33,248 nt of DNA, from contig CAJUFP010000046.1 in assembly GCA_910585645.1 (NCBI GenBank), forward strand, positions 1 to 33,248. The letters are read 5' to 3'. The position numbers and the translations under genes were made by a program. This document shows positions 8,040 through 15,115 of this stretch, in pieces (the first letter of the stretch is position 1; the number at the start of each line of letters is the position of its first letter). The stretch is from an uncultured Hungatella sp. (GTDB taxonomy: Bacteria > Bacillota > Clostridia > Lachnospirales > Lachnospiraceae). The notes beneath the pieces were generated by a model that saw only the letters and a program-made list of their open reading frames with translations, was not told the origin of the DNA and ran no database searches.

Positions 8040-8613
8040 CGGCTTCCTTCCCTTCCCGCAGCGCCCGGATCTTATCCCGGTAAATCGCCGCGCTCTCATA
8101 ATCCTCCACATTTAAGGCCTCTTTCAGTTTCCTGTCCCAGGCCCTAAGCTGCTGCTCCAATGTACACTTGTTCTGCTCTGTCTCCTCCTGGACAACCGCC
8201 GCCGCGCAAGTCGCGCCGCCGCCCTCCTCCCGCTCCTGATAGACCGGGTGCTTCCCTTTGTGGCAGTCGCTGCCCTGAAGCTGCTTGATATTGTCGTGGA
8301 TCAGCAGGTCAAAGATGGTATAGCAGTCCCCGCATCCAAAGCAGCTGTTCTTCACAAACTCCTCGTAGGATGTGCCGCAGGTAGGGCATGTGATCTGGGA
8401 CAGCCGGTCTTTCTTCTGCACCGGCATCTCTCCTCCCAAAAGCCCTGACAAAAGCTGCGCTAACGGAAACTCGCCGTCAAAGATCGCTGAGTAGGGGCCG
8501 AAATCCATCTCTTTGGCGCACTGGGCGCAAAAATTATGCTCTGTCTTGACCCCGTTGATCACTTCTGTATATTGAATATTCGCTTCACGGATCTTACACC
8601 TTTCACATAACAT
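8032..8613 (-). CDS. mcsA: McsA, zinc-binding activator of McsB
   Basis: 193 residues. McsA binds McsB and stimulates its arginine kinase activity. It has the expected paired Cys motifs: CERC (3-6) with CAQC in the first zinc module, then CPTC with CFGC in the second (ITCPTCGTSYEEFVKNSCFG region). A C-terminal UVR-type helical pair follows (LKEALNVEDYESAAIYRDKI), the same kind of element as in UvrB/UvrC and ClpC. Ribosome site AAGGAGG lies 7 bases before the ATG. It starts 20 bases after the gntR stop and overlaps mcsB by 8 bases, so the genes are one transcription unit. An acidic/polar linker (about 120-150) separates the zinc and UVR parts. Confidence 0.93.
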   Translation of the reverse strand: MLCERCKIREANIQYTEVINGVKTEHNFCAQCAKEMDFGPYSAIFDGEFPLAQLLSGLLGGEMPVQKKDRLSQITCPTCGTSYEEFVKNSCFGCGDCYTIFDLLIHDNIKQLQGSDCHKGKHPVYQEREEGGGATCAAAVVQEETEQNKCTLEQQLRAWDRKLKEALNVEDYESAAIYRDKIRALREGKEADA

Positions 8614-8633
8614 ACCAAATCCTCCTTTTACAT

Positions 8634-9017
8634 TCAGCCCTCCTCCCAGTTGGCAAACAATTCGTAGATCTCGTCTACCAGCTGGTGGACCTCCTCCCGC
8701 CGGATGCCCTTGCAGATGCCCTTGGCCATAGCCACGGCGATCTCCTCCTTCATCTCCTCCAACACTCTCTGCTTATCCACGTCCAGGGAGACAATGGCGC
8801 CCTTCCTGCGGTCAAGCTTTACAAACCCCTCCTGCTTTAACACAGAGTAGGCCTTATTTACTGTATGCATATTGATGCTGATATTATCCGCCAGCTGGCG
8901 CACAGACGGCAGAGAATCCCCTTCCCGAATCCGTCCCGTGGCGATCCCGATGATAATCTGATTGCGAAGCTGTATATAGAACGCTTCATCACTGTTAAAA
9001 TCAATGCTTAGAATCAT
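8634..9017 (-). CDS. GntR-family (YtrA-like) transcriptional regulator leading the mcsA-mcsB-clpC operon
   Basis: 127 residues from MILSIDFNSDEAFYIQLRNQ. It has the GntR winged helix-turn-helix (about 10-75; SLPSVRQLADNISINMHTVN is the recognition region) and a short C-terminal helical tail of about 45 residues, as in the small YtrA subfamily, which lacks a full ligand-binding domain. In most Firmicutes the gene at this place encodes CtsR, the heat-shock repressor; no CtsR is visible here. A palindrome overlaps the promoter -35 box (9066-9080), so the simplest reading is an autoregulated repressor of the stress operon. The start at 9017 is chosen because the winged-helix domain begins there; a longer frame to 9188 runs through the promoter and the long palindrome. 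An ATG at 9053 is a possible alternative. Confidence 0.88.
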   Translation of the reverse strand: MILSIDFNSDEAFYIQLRNQIIIGIATGRIREGDSLPSVRQLADNISINMHTVNKAYSVLKQEGFVKLDRRKGAIVSLDVDKQRVLEEMKEEIAVAMAKGICKGIRREEVHQLVDEIYELFANWEEG

Positions 9018-9033
9018 ACACCCACCATCTTTC

Positions 9034-9080
9034 GTTATATCTGTTATAGCCATCTTATAACATCTTTGACGATTCGTCAA
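9034..9080 (-). promoter_or_regulatory. Promoter and candidate operator of the stress operon
   Basis: Minus strand: TTGACG (9075-9080), 17-base spacer, TAAGAT (9052-9057). Over the -35 box sits a perfect 7-1-7 palindrome, TTGACGATTCGTCAA (9066-9080). A second dyad, GTTATA-7-TATAAC (9043-9061), covers the -10 box, and GTTATA recurs at 9034-9039. These are likely sites for the adjacent GntR-family protein. The tandem heptads expected of a CtsR box are not present. Confidence 0.72.
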
Positions 9081-9104
9081 GTAGAAATCTCTGGTTATGA
9101 TCCT

Positions 9105-9316
9105 TTGAGTGAGCAAAGGCGAAGGTTGTCGTAATGCCAGGCAGAGAAGGGAAGGATGGTCCTGTCCGGGTTCAGATATGCCAAACATTCCGATGAGCCC
9201 TTAAAGCGGAAATCAGTCGGGTATCAGCCCTCCTGCTTTCCTGGTCTCATCTCCATGGCATAAATTCACCCGGACAGGACCATCCTTCCCTCCCTGGCAT
9301 CATGACTTGCCCGCCT
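9105..9316. repeat. Long palindromic intergenic element, copy A
   Basis: This fills most of the 358-bp gap between the cohesin-protein gene and gntR. It is one dyad about 200 bp long (9117-9316). Outer arms 9128-9141 and 9293-9306 pair imperfectly. A perfect 23-bp stem follows (9149-9171 with 9268-9290). Then come a 5x5 internal loop (TCAGA opposite AATTC), a 7-bp stem TATGCCA/TGGCATA (9177-9183 with 9256-9262), and GATGAG/CTCATC (9192-9197 with 9246-9251). The left flank carries a tag, TTGAGTGAGCAAAGG (from 9105), shared with the elements at 28944-29007 and 33162-33248. Positions 9142-9190 match 33200-33248 exactly (49 bases). No protein is encoded. Confidence 0.85.
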
Positions 9317-9333
9317 TAAGCGCGGTTTCACGC

Positions 9334-9368
9334 AAAAAGCCGCAGGGACAGCTTCAGGCCGCCCCTGC
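9334..9368 (-). terminator. Probable terminator of the SH3/cohesin gene pair
   Basis: Just past the stop codon at 9376, minus-strand RNA can form GCAGGG/CCCTGC (9363-9368 with 9342-9347). GGC and then five T residues (9338-9334) follow. The three-base offset before the T-run makes it somewhat weaker than the best terminators. It precedes palindrome A, so A lies beyond the transcript end if termination is efficient. Confidence 0.55.
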
Positions 9369-9375
9369 ATACAGG

Positions 9376-11133
9376 TCACTCCAGATCGATCACCTCAAAA
9401 TCGTCGTCTCCGTCTGCCTGGGACATGGGCTGATTATTTCGTTCCGGACGCGAAACATTTCCTGTCCCTCTCTCCCTTGGCACGCTGCCTCTCACAGCGC
9501 CGTTTCTGGAGACGCCGTCTCCCTGGGACGCCGCCTCCCGCAGTTGATTTACGGGAAGTGCCCGGGTCCCTCCCGACGCGGACTGGGGCCGGCGTTCGGC
9601 GCCAGGACGGCCGCTTCCCCTGGGAGCCGGCTGGCCCTCCGGCGCTCTGCTTCCTGTCCTTCCGGCCGGACTGCCCCCTCTGGACGCCTGGCCCTGCTGG
9701 GCCGTATTCCTCTGGGAGCCGCCTCCTCTTGTGCCCAAAGACTGCTGGCCTCTGGCAGACTCTCCCTGATAGGTTCCCGCTCTCATCGGATACCCGGCAG
9801 AACTGTCATCTGTCTGAACCCTTCTGGCAAAGGAGTAATCCTCCTCCCGCTCTGCCTCTTCTTCCTCTTCCTCAATGCCTCTTAAGTAGCGCTCTTCTTT
9901 TGTCATCCTGGCGCGCCGCTCCCTGGGATCTAAGTCCCACCCGTCAGCCTCATCGTCCCGCTTCTCCAAGAAATCATCCCGGTGCCGCCTTCCCAGCACC
10001 AGCACAATAATCGCGATCAGCAGGATCATCACCACGGCCAGCAGTCCCATGATGATCCAGAAGCGGATCTCATAATCATGGAGCAGCGAGTTGTACTCTT
10101 GAGCCGTGGCGTTATACTTCTCCTCAAACTCTCCCCCGCCTGCCGGATCGTGAAAATATCTCTGCAAAGTCTTTTCTGTCAGGTCATAGCGGTAAAAGCC
10201 GCTCTCCCCGCTCTCATTAACAGCGTAAAAGATGCAATATTCCGGGTTTTCGTCCTGGCCCCAGATCCACCCCTGGACAGCCTGTCCGTCGATGGTGATA
10301 GAGCACTGGACAAACCCTTCTGGAACCTCCATGCCCTCCTGGGCGGAGACTACCGTAATATCCCTCTCATAGGTTTTTAAGGACACCTGATCCGCAATGG
10401 GGATGGCATCTCCTGCCTCCCCCTCTACCTTTGTAACCCTGATCCGGTAGGATCTGGTCTGCCCGTCCCCGGAAGTCACGGTACACACGATCTCATTTTC
10501 CCCCAGCTGCAGTCCTTCGTTGCCGGATACGGACACGCTGGACGCCTCGTCCGCCGCCGGCGCGCTGACGGTGATCGTGTCCACATCCCCGCCTACCACA
10601 GCGGTATAATTCTCCGTGTCCGGGGAGAACGCGGGGGACAGGGTGCCGGGGGAGATCTGCAGATCCGCCAAAAGTGCTCCCCCTGCCGGGGCCGCCTCCC
10701 CGGTGACGGTGACAGCGGAACTGCCCTGCTGGGAGATGTTCACCAGCTGCCCGTCCTTGTTATACACCTCCTGGGTGCTGACAGCAATGGTGGTGGTGCC
10801 GGGCTTTAGTGCCTTAAACTTCAGGACAAATGCCAGCTCCGAGTAATTGCCCCCTGACGCCTCCCCGGCTACCCGGATGGAGCCCGCGTCCCCGGTTGCC
10901 CCGGTTCCCTCTATAAACTGCAGGGCCGACGCGTCGTAGGACAGCATCACATTGGAACTGTTGATGGTCTCATCGCCTGCGGCGGTGATCTTCATGTTTA
11001 CGGTTACTTCGCTCCCGGCTTCCGCCGAAGGATCGGAAAACGCGATCCTGGCCGCCAAAGCCTGAAAGGATATGGCTAAACTCATCAGGGAAACCGCCAT
11101 GGCTCCTCCGAGGATTTTCTTTACTCTACTCAT
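9376..11133 (-). CDS. Membrane-anchored protein with cohesin-like and cadherin-like domains
   Basis: 585 residues. Signal peptide (1-27, cut near QALAA). Residues about 28-144 form a cohesin-fold beta sandwich (IAFSDPSAEAGSEVTVNMKI, then VMLSYDASALQFIEG). Residues about 155-236 match the cadherin-like beta domain (PF12733 type: LADLQISPGTLSPAFSPDTE). After a further extracellular region (about 245-355) comes one membrane helix (359-380). The cytoplasmic tail of about 205 residues is first charged (many Glu/Arg), then Gly/Ser/Arg/Gln-rich and probably disordered, ending DDDFEVIDLE. The gene follows the glucosaminidase gene after 19 bases and shares its cadherin-like domain, so the two probably work together at the cell surface. 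I see no dockerin in the window, so a cellulosome role is not supported. Exact function unknown. Confidence 0.85.
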   Translation of the reverse strand: MSRVKKILGGAMAVSLMSLAISFQALAARIAFSDPSAEAGSEVTVNMKITAAGDETINSSNVMLSYDASALQFIEGTGATGDAGSIRVAGEASGGNYSELAFVLKFKALKPGTTTIAVSTQEVYNKDGQLVNISQQGSSAVTVTGEAAPAGGALLADLQISPGTLSPAFSPDTENYTAVVGGDVDTITVSAPAADEASSVSVSGNEGLQLGENEIVCTVTSGDGQTRSYRIRVTKVEGEAGDAIPIADQVSLKTYERDITVVSAQEGMEVPEGFVQCSITIDGQAVQGWIWGQDENPEYCIFYAVNESGESGFYRYDLTEKTLQRYFHDPAGGGEFEEKYNATAQEYNSLLHDYEIRFWIIMGLLAVVMILLIAIIVLVLGRRHRDDFLEKRDDEADGWDLDPRERRARMTKEERYLRGIEEEEEEAEREEDYSFARRVQTDDSSAGYPMRAGTYQGESARGQQSLGTRGGGSQRNTAQQGQASRGGSPAGRTGSRAPEGQPAPRGSGRPGAERRPQSASGGTRALPVNQLREAASQGDGVSRNGAVRGSVPRERGTGNVSRPERNNQPMSQADGDDDFEVIDLE

Positions 11134-11152
11134 AATGTCTCCTGTTTCTTCC

Positions 11153-13378
11153 TTATCGGATTATGGTCACATTGCTCCCTCCGGGTCCCCCGCTGCCTCC
11201 GGACCCGTTGGAACTGTGTTCCGGACCGCCGGTTATGATGTGGATGGACACTCCCGGATCAGAAGTCTGCCCGCTGCCCGAAGACGAAGTACCTCCTGTG
11301 GCCGGTCCTCCAGTCCCCCCGCTCTGGCCGCTGTTCTGGCGCGCCACATGGATCACATAGTAGGAAATCGTCCCGTTCTGGGCTTTTACCTGGATGGTGA
11401 TATCCGTGTTGCCCTCCGGCAGTCTGACAGACCCTGTTCCCGTCACGGACGCGGTGGAGTCCAAAGCCGTAGCCCGCACGTTCAGACTTGAAACCTCGGG
11501 ACCCACGATCACATTGTAGGATGTGATGTCCCGGCTGAAGGTGGGGGTCAGACTGTAGCCGTCTATACTCAGACCGGAAAGCTTGTTGTTGGCGCTGCCG
11601 TTTGAGGTAGGCTGAGGACATGGGGATTCCGGCATGTTCTTGTAAACCGGGATCTTAAATTCCAGGGCCAGCTGTTTTAGCTGGTCGCTGTAAGCTTCCT
11701 CCAGCTTGGCCCCCTCCGAGGCCGCCGCCTGCACATTGGTCATGTACTGGTGCTTATATAGGTTTGTCCCCTGAACATTAAACTTCTTTAAATAGAAAGT
11801 ATCTTGTCCCGCGTCCACATAGTTGGCTCCGTAATACATAGCGCCCCCAAGGATGGCCTTGTCCACGCTGTTCCACGGGCGCTCGTAGCTTCCTGACTGG
11901 GACGCGAACCACAGCCCTCTCTCAATGGCCTCCAGGGAACCGGACTTGTAAGCTTCTATATTAAAAAAATTATAGTAACCTTCATATCCGGCAACCGTCC
12001 CGGAGATTCCCCTGCTGCCCTGGCTTCCCTGTTCCTGCAGGATCATGGCTGTCAAAACATAGGGGTTTACCCCTGAGCGGGCCGCCGCATTCATGATGAT
12101 CTCCGCGTAGGACGCCGAGGCGGAGCCCCCTGGGCTGCCATAGGACGAACCGCCTCCCGGCCCCGCCGTCATCCCCGGCCCTATGGCCGTAGCCACACGA
12201 AGGGTCTCCCTTCTGCTGATGGAAGCCCCCGGCGCCTGAAGGCTCACATTGGAGTTTCCTCCGGACTGGGGCGCGTTCCCGCCAGGGCTGACCCCGGCCT
12301 GTACCTTGTTGTTCGAACCGCTGTCCCCGTTTCCCGGTCCCTGGCTGTTCTGGGTCTGACTGCCCGAACCGGAGCCTCCGGAACTTCCCGGCGCCTGTGA
12401 GGAGCCGCTTGCGCCCCCGCTGCCTCCCGGACTGACTCCGGGCTGTACTTTTCCCTGGCTTGTGCCGTTTGTTCCAGGCCCTGAACTTCCGGAGGTTTGG
12501 CTGCCTGAATTGGACGCCCCGGTAAATCCCGGTCCCACGTTTTCGCCTGACGGCGAACTGCCTCCCGAAGTCGCACCCGGGCCGCTGCCTCCGCCTGAGG
12601 ACAGGGTGCCGCTGACGCTGGCATTATTGCTTAGAAAGGTCCCCTGGACCATGCTGTTAATCCCGTCTATGGTGTGGATGTTGCTGTTATATTTATGGCG
12701 GAGAAACTGAAAGATATACTTCCCGTCAAAAAAATTCCTGGGATCCATGTAGTAGCTGACGATCTCCCTGGAAGCTGCCACCCAGTTGCCGCTGTCAAAG
12801 GACGGCCAGGTGTTGGTCTCCCAGTTGTACGCGCCTGTCTCCATGGATTTCCAGGAGGTGGGGCTGGTCCCCGGCACCAGGTTCCTTCCCACCACGCTCT
12901 CGTTGTTGATCACGTCGTTCCAGTCAAGATTTGTGTGCTGGGCCGTAAATACCCAGTTGGGATATTCCGCGTGAAGCTGGCGAAGCCCCTGCTTGTAACT
13001 CTCCGGAAATCCCTGGTTGGACAGATACTGCTCAAAATTCCCGTCAGACTGGTATGTGGCGGGAAACTTAATATAGTCGGAGCGCACATAGCCGGTGGCC
13101 TGGGTTCCGTTTTTCGTAAACTGGATCTGATACCACACTTTGCCGTCGTTGCCTGTGGTCTGGCTAACCACATTGACAGAGGAACCGTAGGCTACCTTTC
13201 CCACAGCCTGGTTGGATGTTCCCGGCCCGCTGCGCACGTTCAGGCTGGTGGCGGTCACGGTGGCCGTGTCGGCATGGCTCACAGACGGGGACCGTCCCAG
13301 ATAACCTCCCGCGTAATTTATAGTCATAAACAGGACCAGCACTGCCGCCAGTCCCTGTTTGAGTTTTCGTTTTCTCAT
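11153..13378 (-). CDS. Secreted SH3 / N-acetylglucosaminidase / cadherin-like protein
   Basis: 741 residues. Signal peptide (1-36, cut after SHA). Bacterial SH3 domain (about 40-105; SLNVRSGPGTSNQAVG) for wall binding. Residues 113-250 and 422-560 are the two parts of a GH73-like endo-beta-N-acetylglucosaminidase module; SYAEIIMNAA and LTAMILQEQG carry the probable catalytic Glu449. Between them lies a Gly/Ser/Pro/Gln-rich insert (about 255-420) with a repeated GVSPGG. In relatives I recall, this joint is short. A cadherin-like beta domain follows (about 615-700) and then a Gly/Ser tail. The start at 13378 has AGGAG 8 bases upstream and the signal peptide; the longer frame to 13618 crosses the promoter and palindrome B. 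Expected role: cleaving peptidoglycan glycan strands during growth or separation. Confidence 0.88.
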   Translation of the reverse strand: MRKRKLKQGLAAVLVLFMTINYAGGYLGRSPSVSHADTATVTATSLNVRSGPGTSNQAVGKVAYGSSVNVVSQTTGNDGKVWYQIQFTKNGTQATGYVRSDYIKFPATYQSDGNFEQYLSNQGFPESYKQGLRQLHAEYPNWVFTAQHTNLDWNDVINNESVVGRNLVPGTSPTSWKSMETGAYNWETNTWPSFDSGNWVAASREIVSYYMDPRNFFDGKYIFQFLRHKYNSNIHTIDGINSMVQGTFLSNNASVSGTLSSGGGSGPGATSGGSSPSGENVGPGFTGASNSGSQTSGSSGPGTNGTSQGKVQPGVSPGGSGGASGSSQAPGSSGGSGSGSQTQNSQGPGNGDSGSNNKVQAGVSPGGNAPQSGGNSNVSLQAPGASISRRETLRVATAIGPGMTAGPGGGSSYGSPGGSASASYAEIIMNAAARSGVNPYVLTAMILQEQGSQGSRGISGTVAGYEGYYNFFNIEAYKSGSLEAIERGLWFASQSGSYERPWNSVDKAILGGAMYYGANYVDAGQDTFYLKKFNVQGTNLYKHQYMTNVQAAASEGAKLEEAYSDQLKQLALEFKIPVYKNMPESPCPQPTSNGSANNKLSGLSIDGYSLTPTFSRDITSYNVIVGPEVSSLNVRATALDSTASVTGTGSVRLPEGNTDITIQVKAQNGTISYYVIHVARQNSGQSGGTGGPATGGTSSSGSGQTSDPGVSIHIITGGPEHSSNGSGGSGGPGGSNVTIIR

Positions 13379-13423
13379 TGGTTTTTCTCCTAATAACCTT
13401 TTCCTCGGAAAGACATCACTGCC

Positions 13424-13453
13424 ATTATAAGGATATTTCAGGTCATATGTCAA
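13424..13453 (-). promoter_or_regulatory. Consensus sigma-A promoter of the SH3/cohesin gene pair
   Basis: Minus strand: TTGACA (13448-13453), 18-base spacer, TATAAT (13424-13429). Both boxes match the consensus exactly. The promoter lies about 45 bases upstream of the ATG at 13378, leaving a short leader. Confidence 0.88.
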
Positions 13454-13534
13454 CCATAACCCAAAAAAGTTCACAGAATTGAAGTGGAATTGTAAGCAAA
13501 TGTTAAATAATCGGAGGACGAGGGAAGGCACAGA

Positions 13535-13653
13535 GCCGGTGAGAGTCCCGCAGCCGTCCGGGTTCAGATTTGCCAGACATCGGGGGGAAGTCAAAAATTG
13601 GTCTCCTCTCCATGGCAAACATTCACCCCAACGATTGCGGGACTCTCACCGGC
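13535..13653. repeat. Long palindromic intergenic element, copy B
   Basis: This 119-bp dyad lies between the oadA stop and the SH3-gene promoter. A perfect 18-bp outer stem (13535-13552 with 13636-13653) has a sequence unrelated to the outer stem of copy A. Inside it are GGGT/ACCC, the same 5x5 internal loop (TCAGA opposite CATTC), and the 7-bp stem TTTGCCA/TGGCAAA (13569-13575 with 13613-13619). A weaker G-rich/C-rich inner pairing follows. Shared with copy A: GTCCGGGTTCAGAT on the left, and on the right TCTCCATGGCA and ATTCACCC separated by a few variable bases. It begins 12 bases after the oadA stop, so it probably forms part of that mRNA's 3' end. Confidence 0.85.
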
Positions 13654-13665
13654 AAAAGCAGGCTT

Positions 13666-15078
13666 TTATACCGGGTATGCTTTGTTTTCTGTGTCGGCTA
13701 CCGCGGAATCGATCTTGGTCTGCTGGGCTTCTCTGTATTTGAAGAATTCTTCGGCCACCTTGGGGAACAGGGCGTAGGACAGCACATCCTCGTCCTGCTG
13801 CTTCCACTGGGCGCACTCTTTCTCGAACTGGGGAAGCTGAGGCGGGATCAGGTCCGCGGGGCGGCAGGTGATGGGAGTCTCGTCGCCGATGATCTTCTTC
13901 TGGACTTCCCGGTTAAAGGGCTTTACCGTCTGGCCGAACTCGCCCAGCATGATCTTCTTGGACTCTTTTGGCACCATCTTGTAGCGCTCGCCGCCGATAA
14001 CGTTCATAACCGCCTGAGTTCCCACGATCTGGGAGGACGGAGTTACAAGAGGCGGCTCGCCGAAGTCTTTCCGCACTCTGGGGATCTCCTCCAAAACCTC
14101 CCGGTATTTGTCCTCCTGGCCTGCCTCCTTTAACTGGGAGACTAAGTTGGACAACATGCCGCCGGGCACCTGGTACTGGAGGGTCTTGATGTTGACGCCC
14201 AGCACTTTTGGATTCAGGAGACCGCTTTTTAAGGCCTCCTCCCTGAGAGGCGCAAAGTAGTCCGCGATCTTGGCCAGCTTGATCTGGTCATAACCTGTGT
14301 CATATTCCGTACCCTTAAAGGTTTCCACCATCACCTCGGTGGCCGGCTGGCTGGTTCCCAGGGCCAGGGGGGACATGGCGGTATCAATGATATCACACCC
14401 TGCCTCCACTGCCTTTAAGTAAGTCATGGAAGCCACGCCGGAGGTGTAGTGGGTGTGCAGATCAATGGGCAGGCTGGTAGAGCTCTTTAAGGCTGTCACC
14501 AGCTCCTGGGCCGCATAGGGGGTCAGAAGGCCTGCCATATCCTTGATACAGATAGAATCCGCGCCCATTTCCTCGATCCTCTTGGCAATATCCTTCCAGT
14601 AGCTCATGGTGTAAGCGTCGCCCAGGGTGTAGCACAGGGCGATCTGGGCGTGGGCCTTCTCCTTGTTGGCCGCCTTCACCGCGGTCTGAAGGTTGCGAAG
14701 GTCGTTTAAACAGTCAAAAATACGGATGATGTCAATGCCGTTGGACACGGACTTCTGTACAAAATACTCCACCACGTCGTCCGCGTAGTGGTTGTACCCC
14801 AAAATGTTCTGGCCTCTAAACAGCATCTGGAGCTTGGTGTTCTTAAAGCCGTCCCTTAATTTTCGAAGCCTTACCCAGGGGTCCTCCTTCAAAAAGCGGA
14901 GGGAAGCGTCAAAGGTGGCTCCGCCCCAGCACTCTACGGCATAGTAACCTATCTTGTCCATCTCCTCGACGATGGGCAGCATCTGTTCCGTGCTCATCCT
15001 GGTGGCGATCAAAGACTGATGGGCGTCTCGGAGGACTGTCTCTACGATCTTGACCGGTTTCTTTTCTGTCACTGCCAT
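13666..15078 (-). CDS. oadA: Oxaloacetate decarboxylase alpha subunit / pyruvate carboxyltransferase
   Basis: 470 residues. This is the carboxyltransferase of the OadA / pyruvate carboxylase C-terminal / transcarboxylase 5S family: a TIM barrel with a bound divalent metal that moves CO2 between oxaloacetate and biotin. Visible motifs: ETVLRDAHQSLIATRM at the start, ECWGGATFD, IFDCLNDLRN, and metal ligands in DLHTHYTSG. It stops before the biotin domain found in long OadA proteins, in keeping with the separate biotin carrier gene. Ribosome site GGAGG lies 7 bases before the ATG. It is the last gene of the five-gene operon and is followed by palindrome B. It could work as a decarboxylase with OadB or as the 5S half of a transcarboxylase with the MmdA-type protein. 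Confidence 0.93.
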   Translation of the reverse strand: MAVTEKKPVKIVETVLRDAHQSLIATRMSTEQMLPIVEEMDKIGYYAVECWGGATFDASLRFLKEDPWVRLRKLRDGFKNTKLQMLFRGQNILGYNHYADDVVEYFVQKSVSNGIDIIRIFDCLNDLRNLQTAVKAANKEKAHAQIALCYTLGDAYTMSYWKDIAKRIEEMGADSICIKDMAGLLTPYAAQELVTALKSSTSLPIDLHTHYTSGVASMTYLKAVEAGCDIIDTAMSPLALGTSQPATEVMVETFKGTEYDTGYDQIKLAKIADYFAPLREEALKSGLLNPKVLGVNIKTLQYQVPGGMLSNLVSQLKEAGQEDKYREVLEEIPRVRKDFGEPPLVTPSSQIVGTQAVMNVIGGERYKMVPKESKKIMLGEFGQTVKPFNREVQKKIIGDETPITCRPADLIPPQLPQFEKECAQWKQQDEDVLSYALFPKVAEEFFKYREAQQTKIDSAVADTENKAYPV

Positions 15079-15115
15079 TATATTACCTCCAAATTATTTT
15101 CAATTAGATTTGTCT

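Noticed and set aside
9066..9080. CtsR-like box (GTCAAAG half-site) at the stress-operon promoter
   Set aside because: Only one heptad is present; CtsR needs two in tandem. The site is better explained as a symmetrical palindrome over the -35 box.
9165..9183. tRNA T-arm-like GGGTTCAGAT in the palindromes
   Set aside because: No acceptor, D or anticodon arms can be drawn around it; it pairs with the opposite arm of the long palindrome instead.
9105..9316. Simple insertion-sequence remnant or MITE
   Set aside because: No transposase fragment and no flanking target duplication are visible. Unrelated outer stems in copies A and B argue against simple copying of one mobile unit, though a mobile origin is not fully excluded.
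9376..11133. Cellulosome scaffold
   Set aside because: There is a single cohesin-like domain with a cytoplasmic tail, and no dockerin, carbohydrate-binding module or glycoside-degrading enzyme for plant polymers in the window.
13379..13618. Longer start for the SH3/glucosaminidase gene at 13618
   Set aside because: It runs through palindrome B and a consensus promoter; the signal peptide and ribosome site are at 13378.
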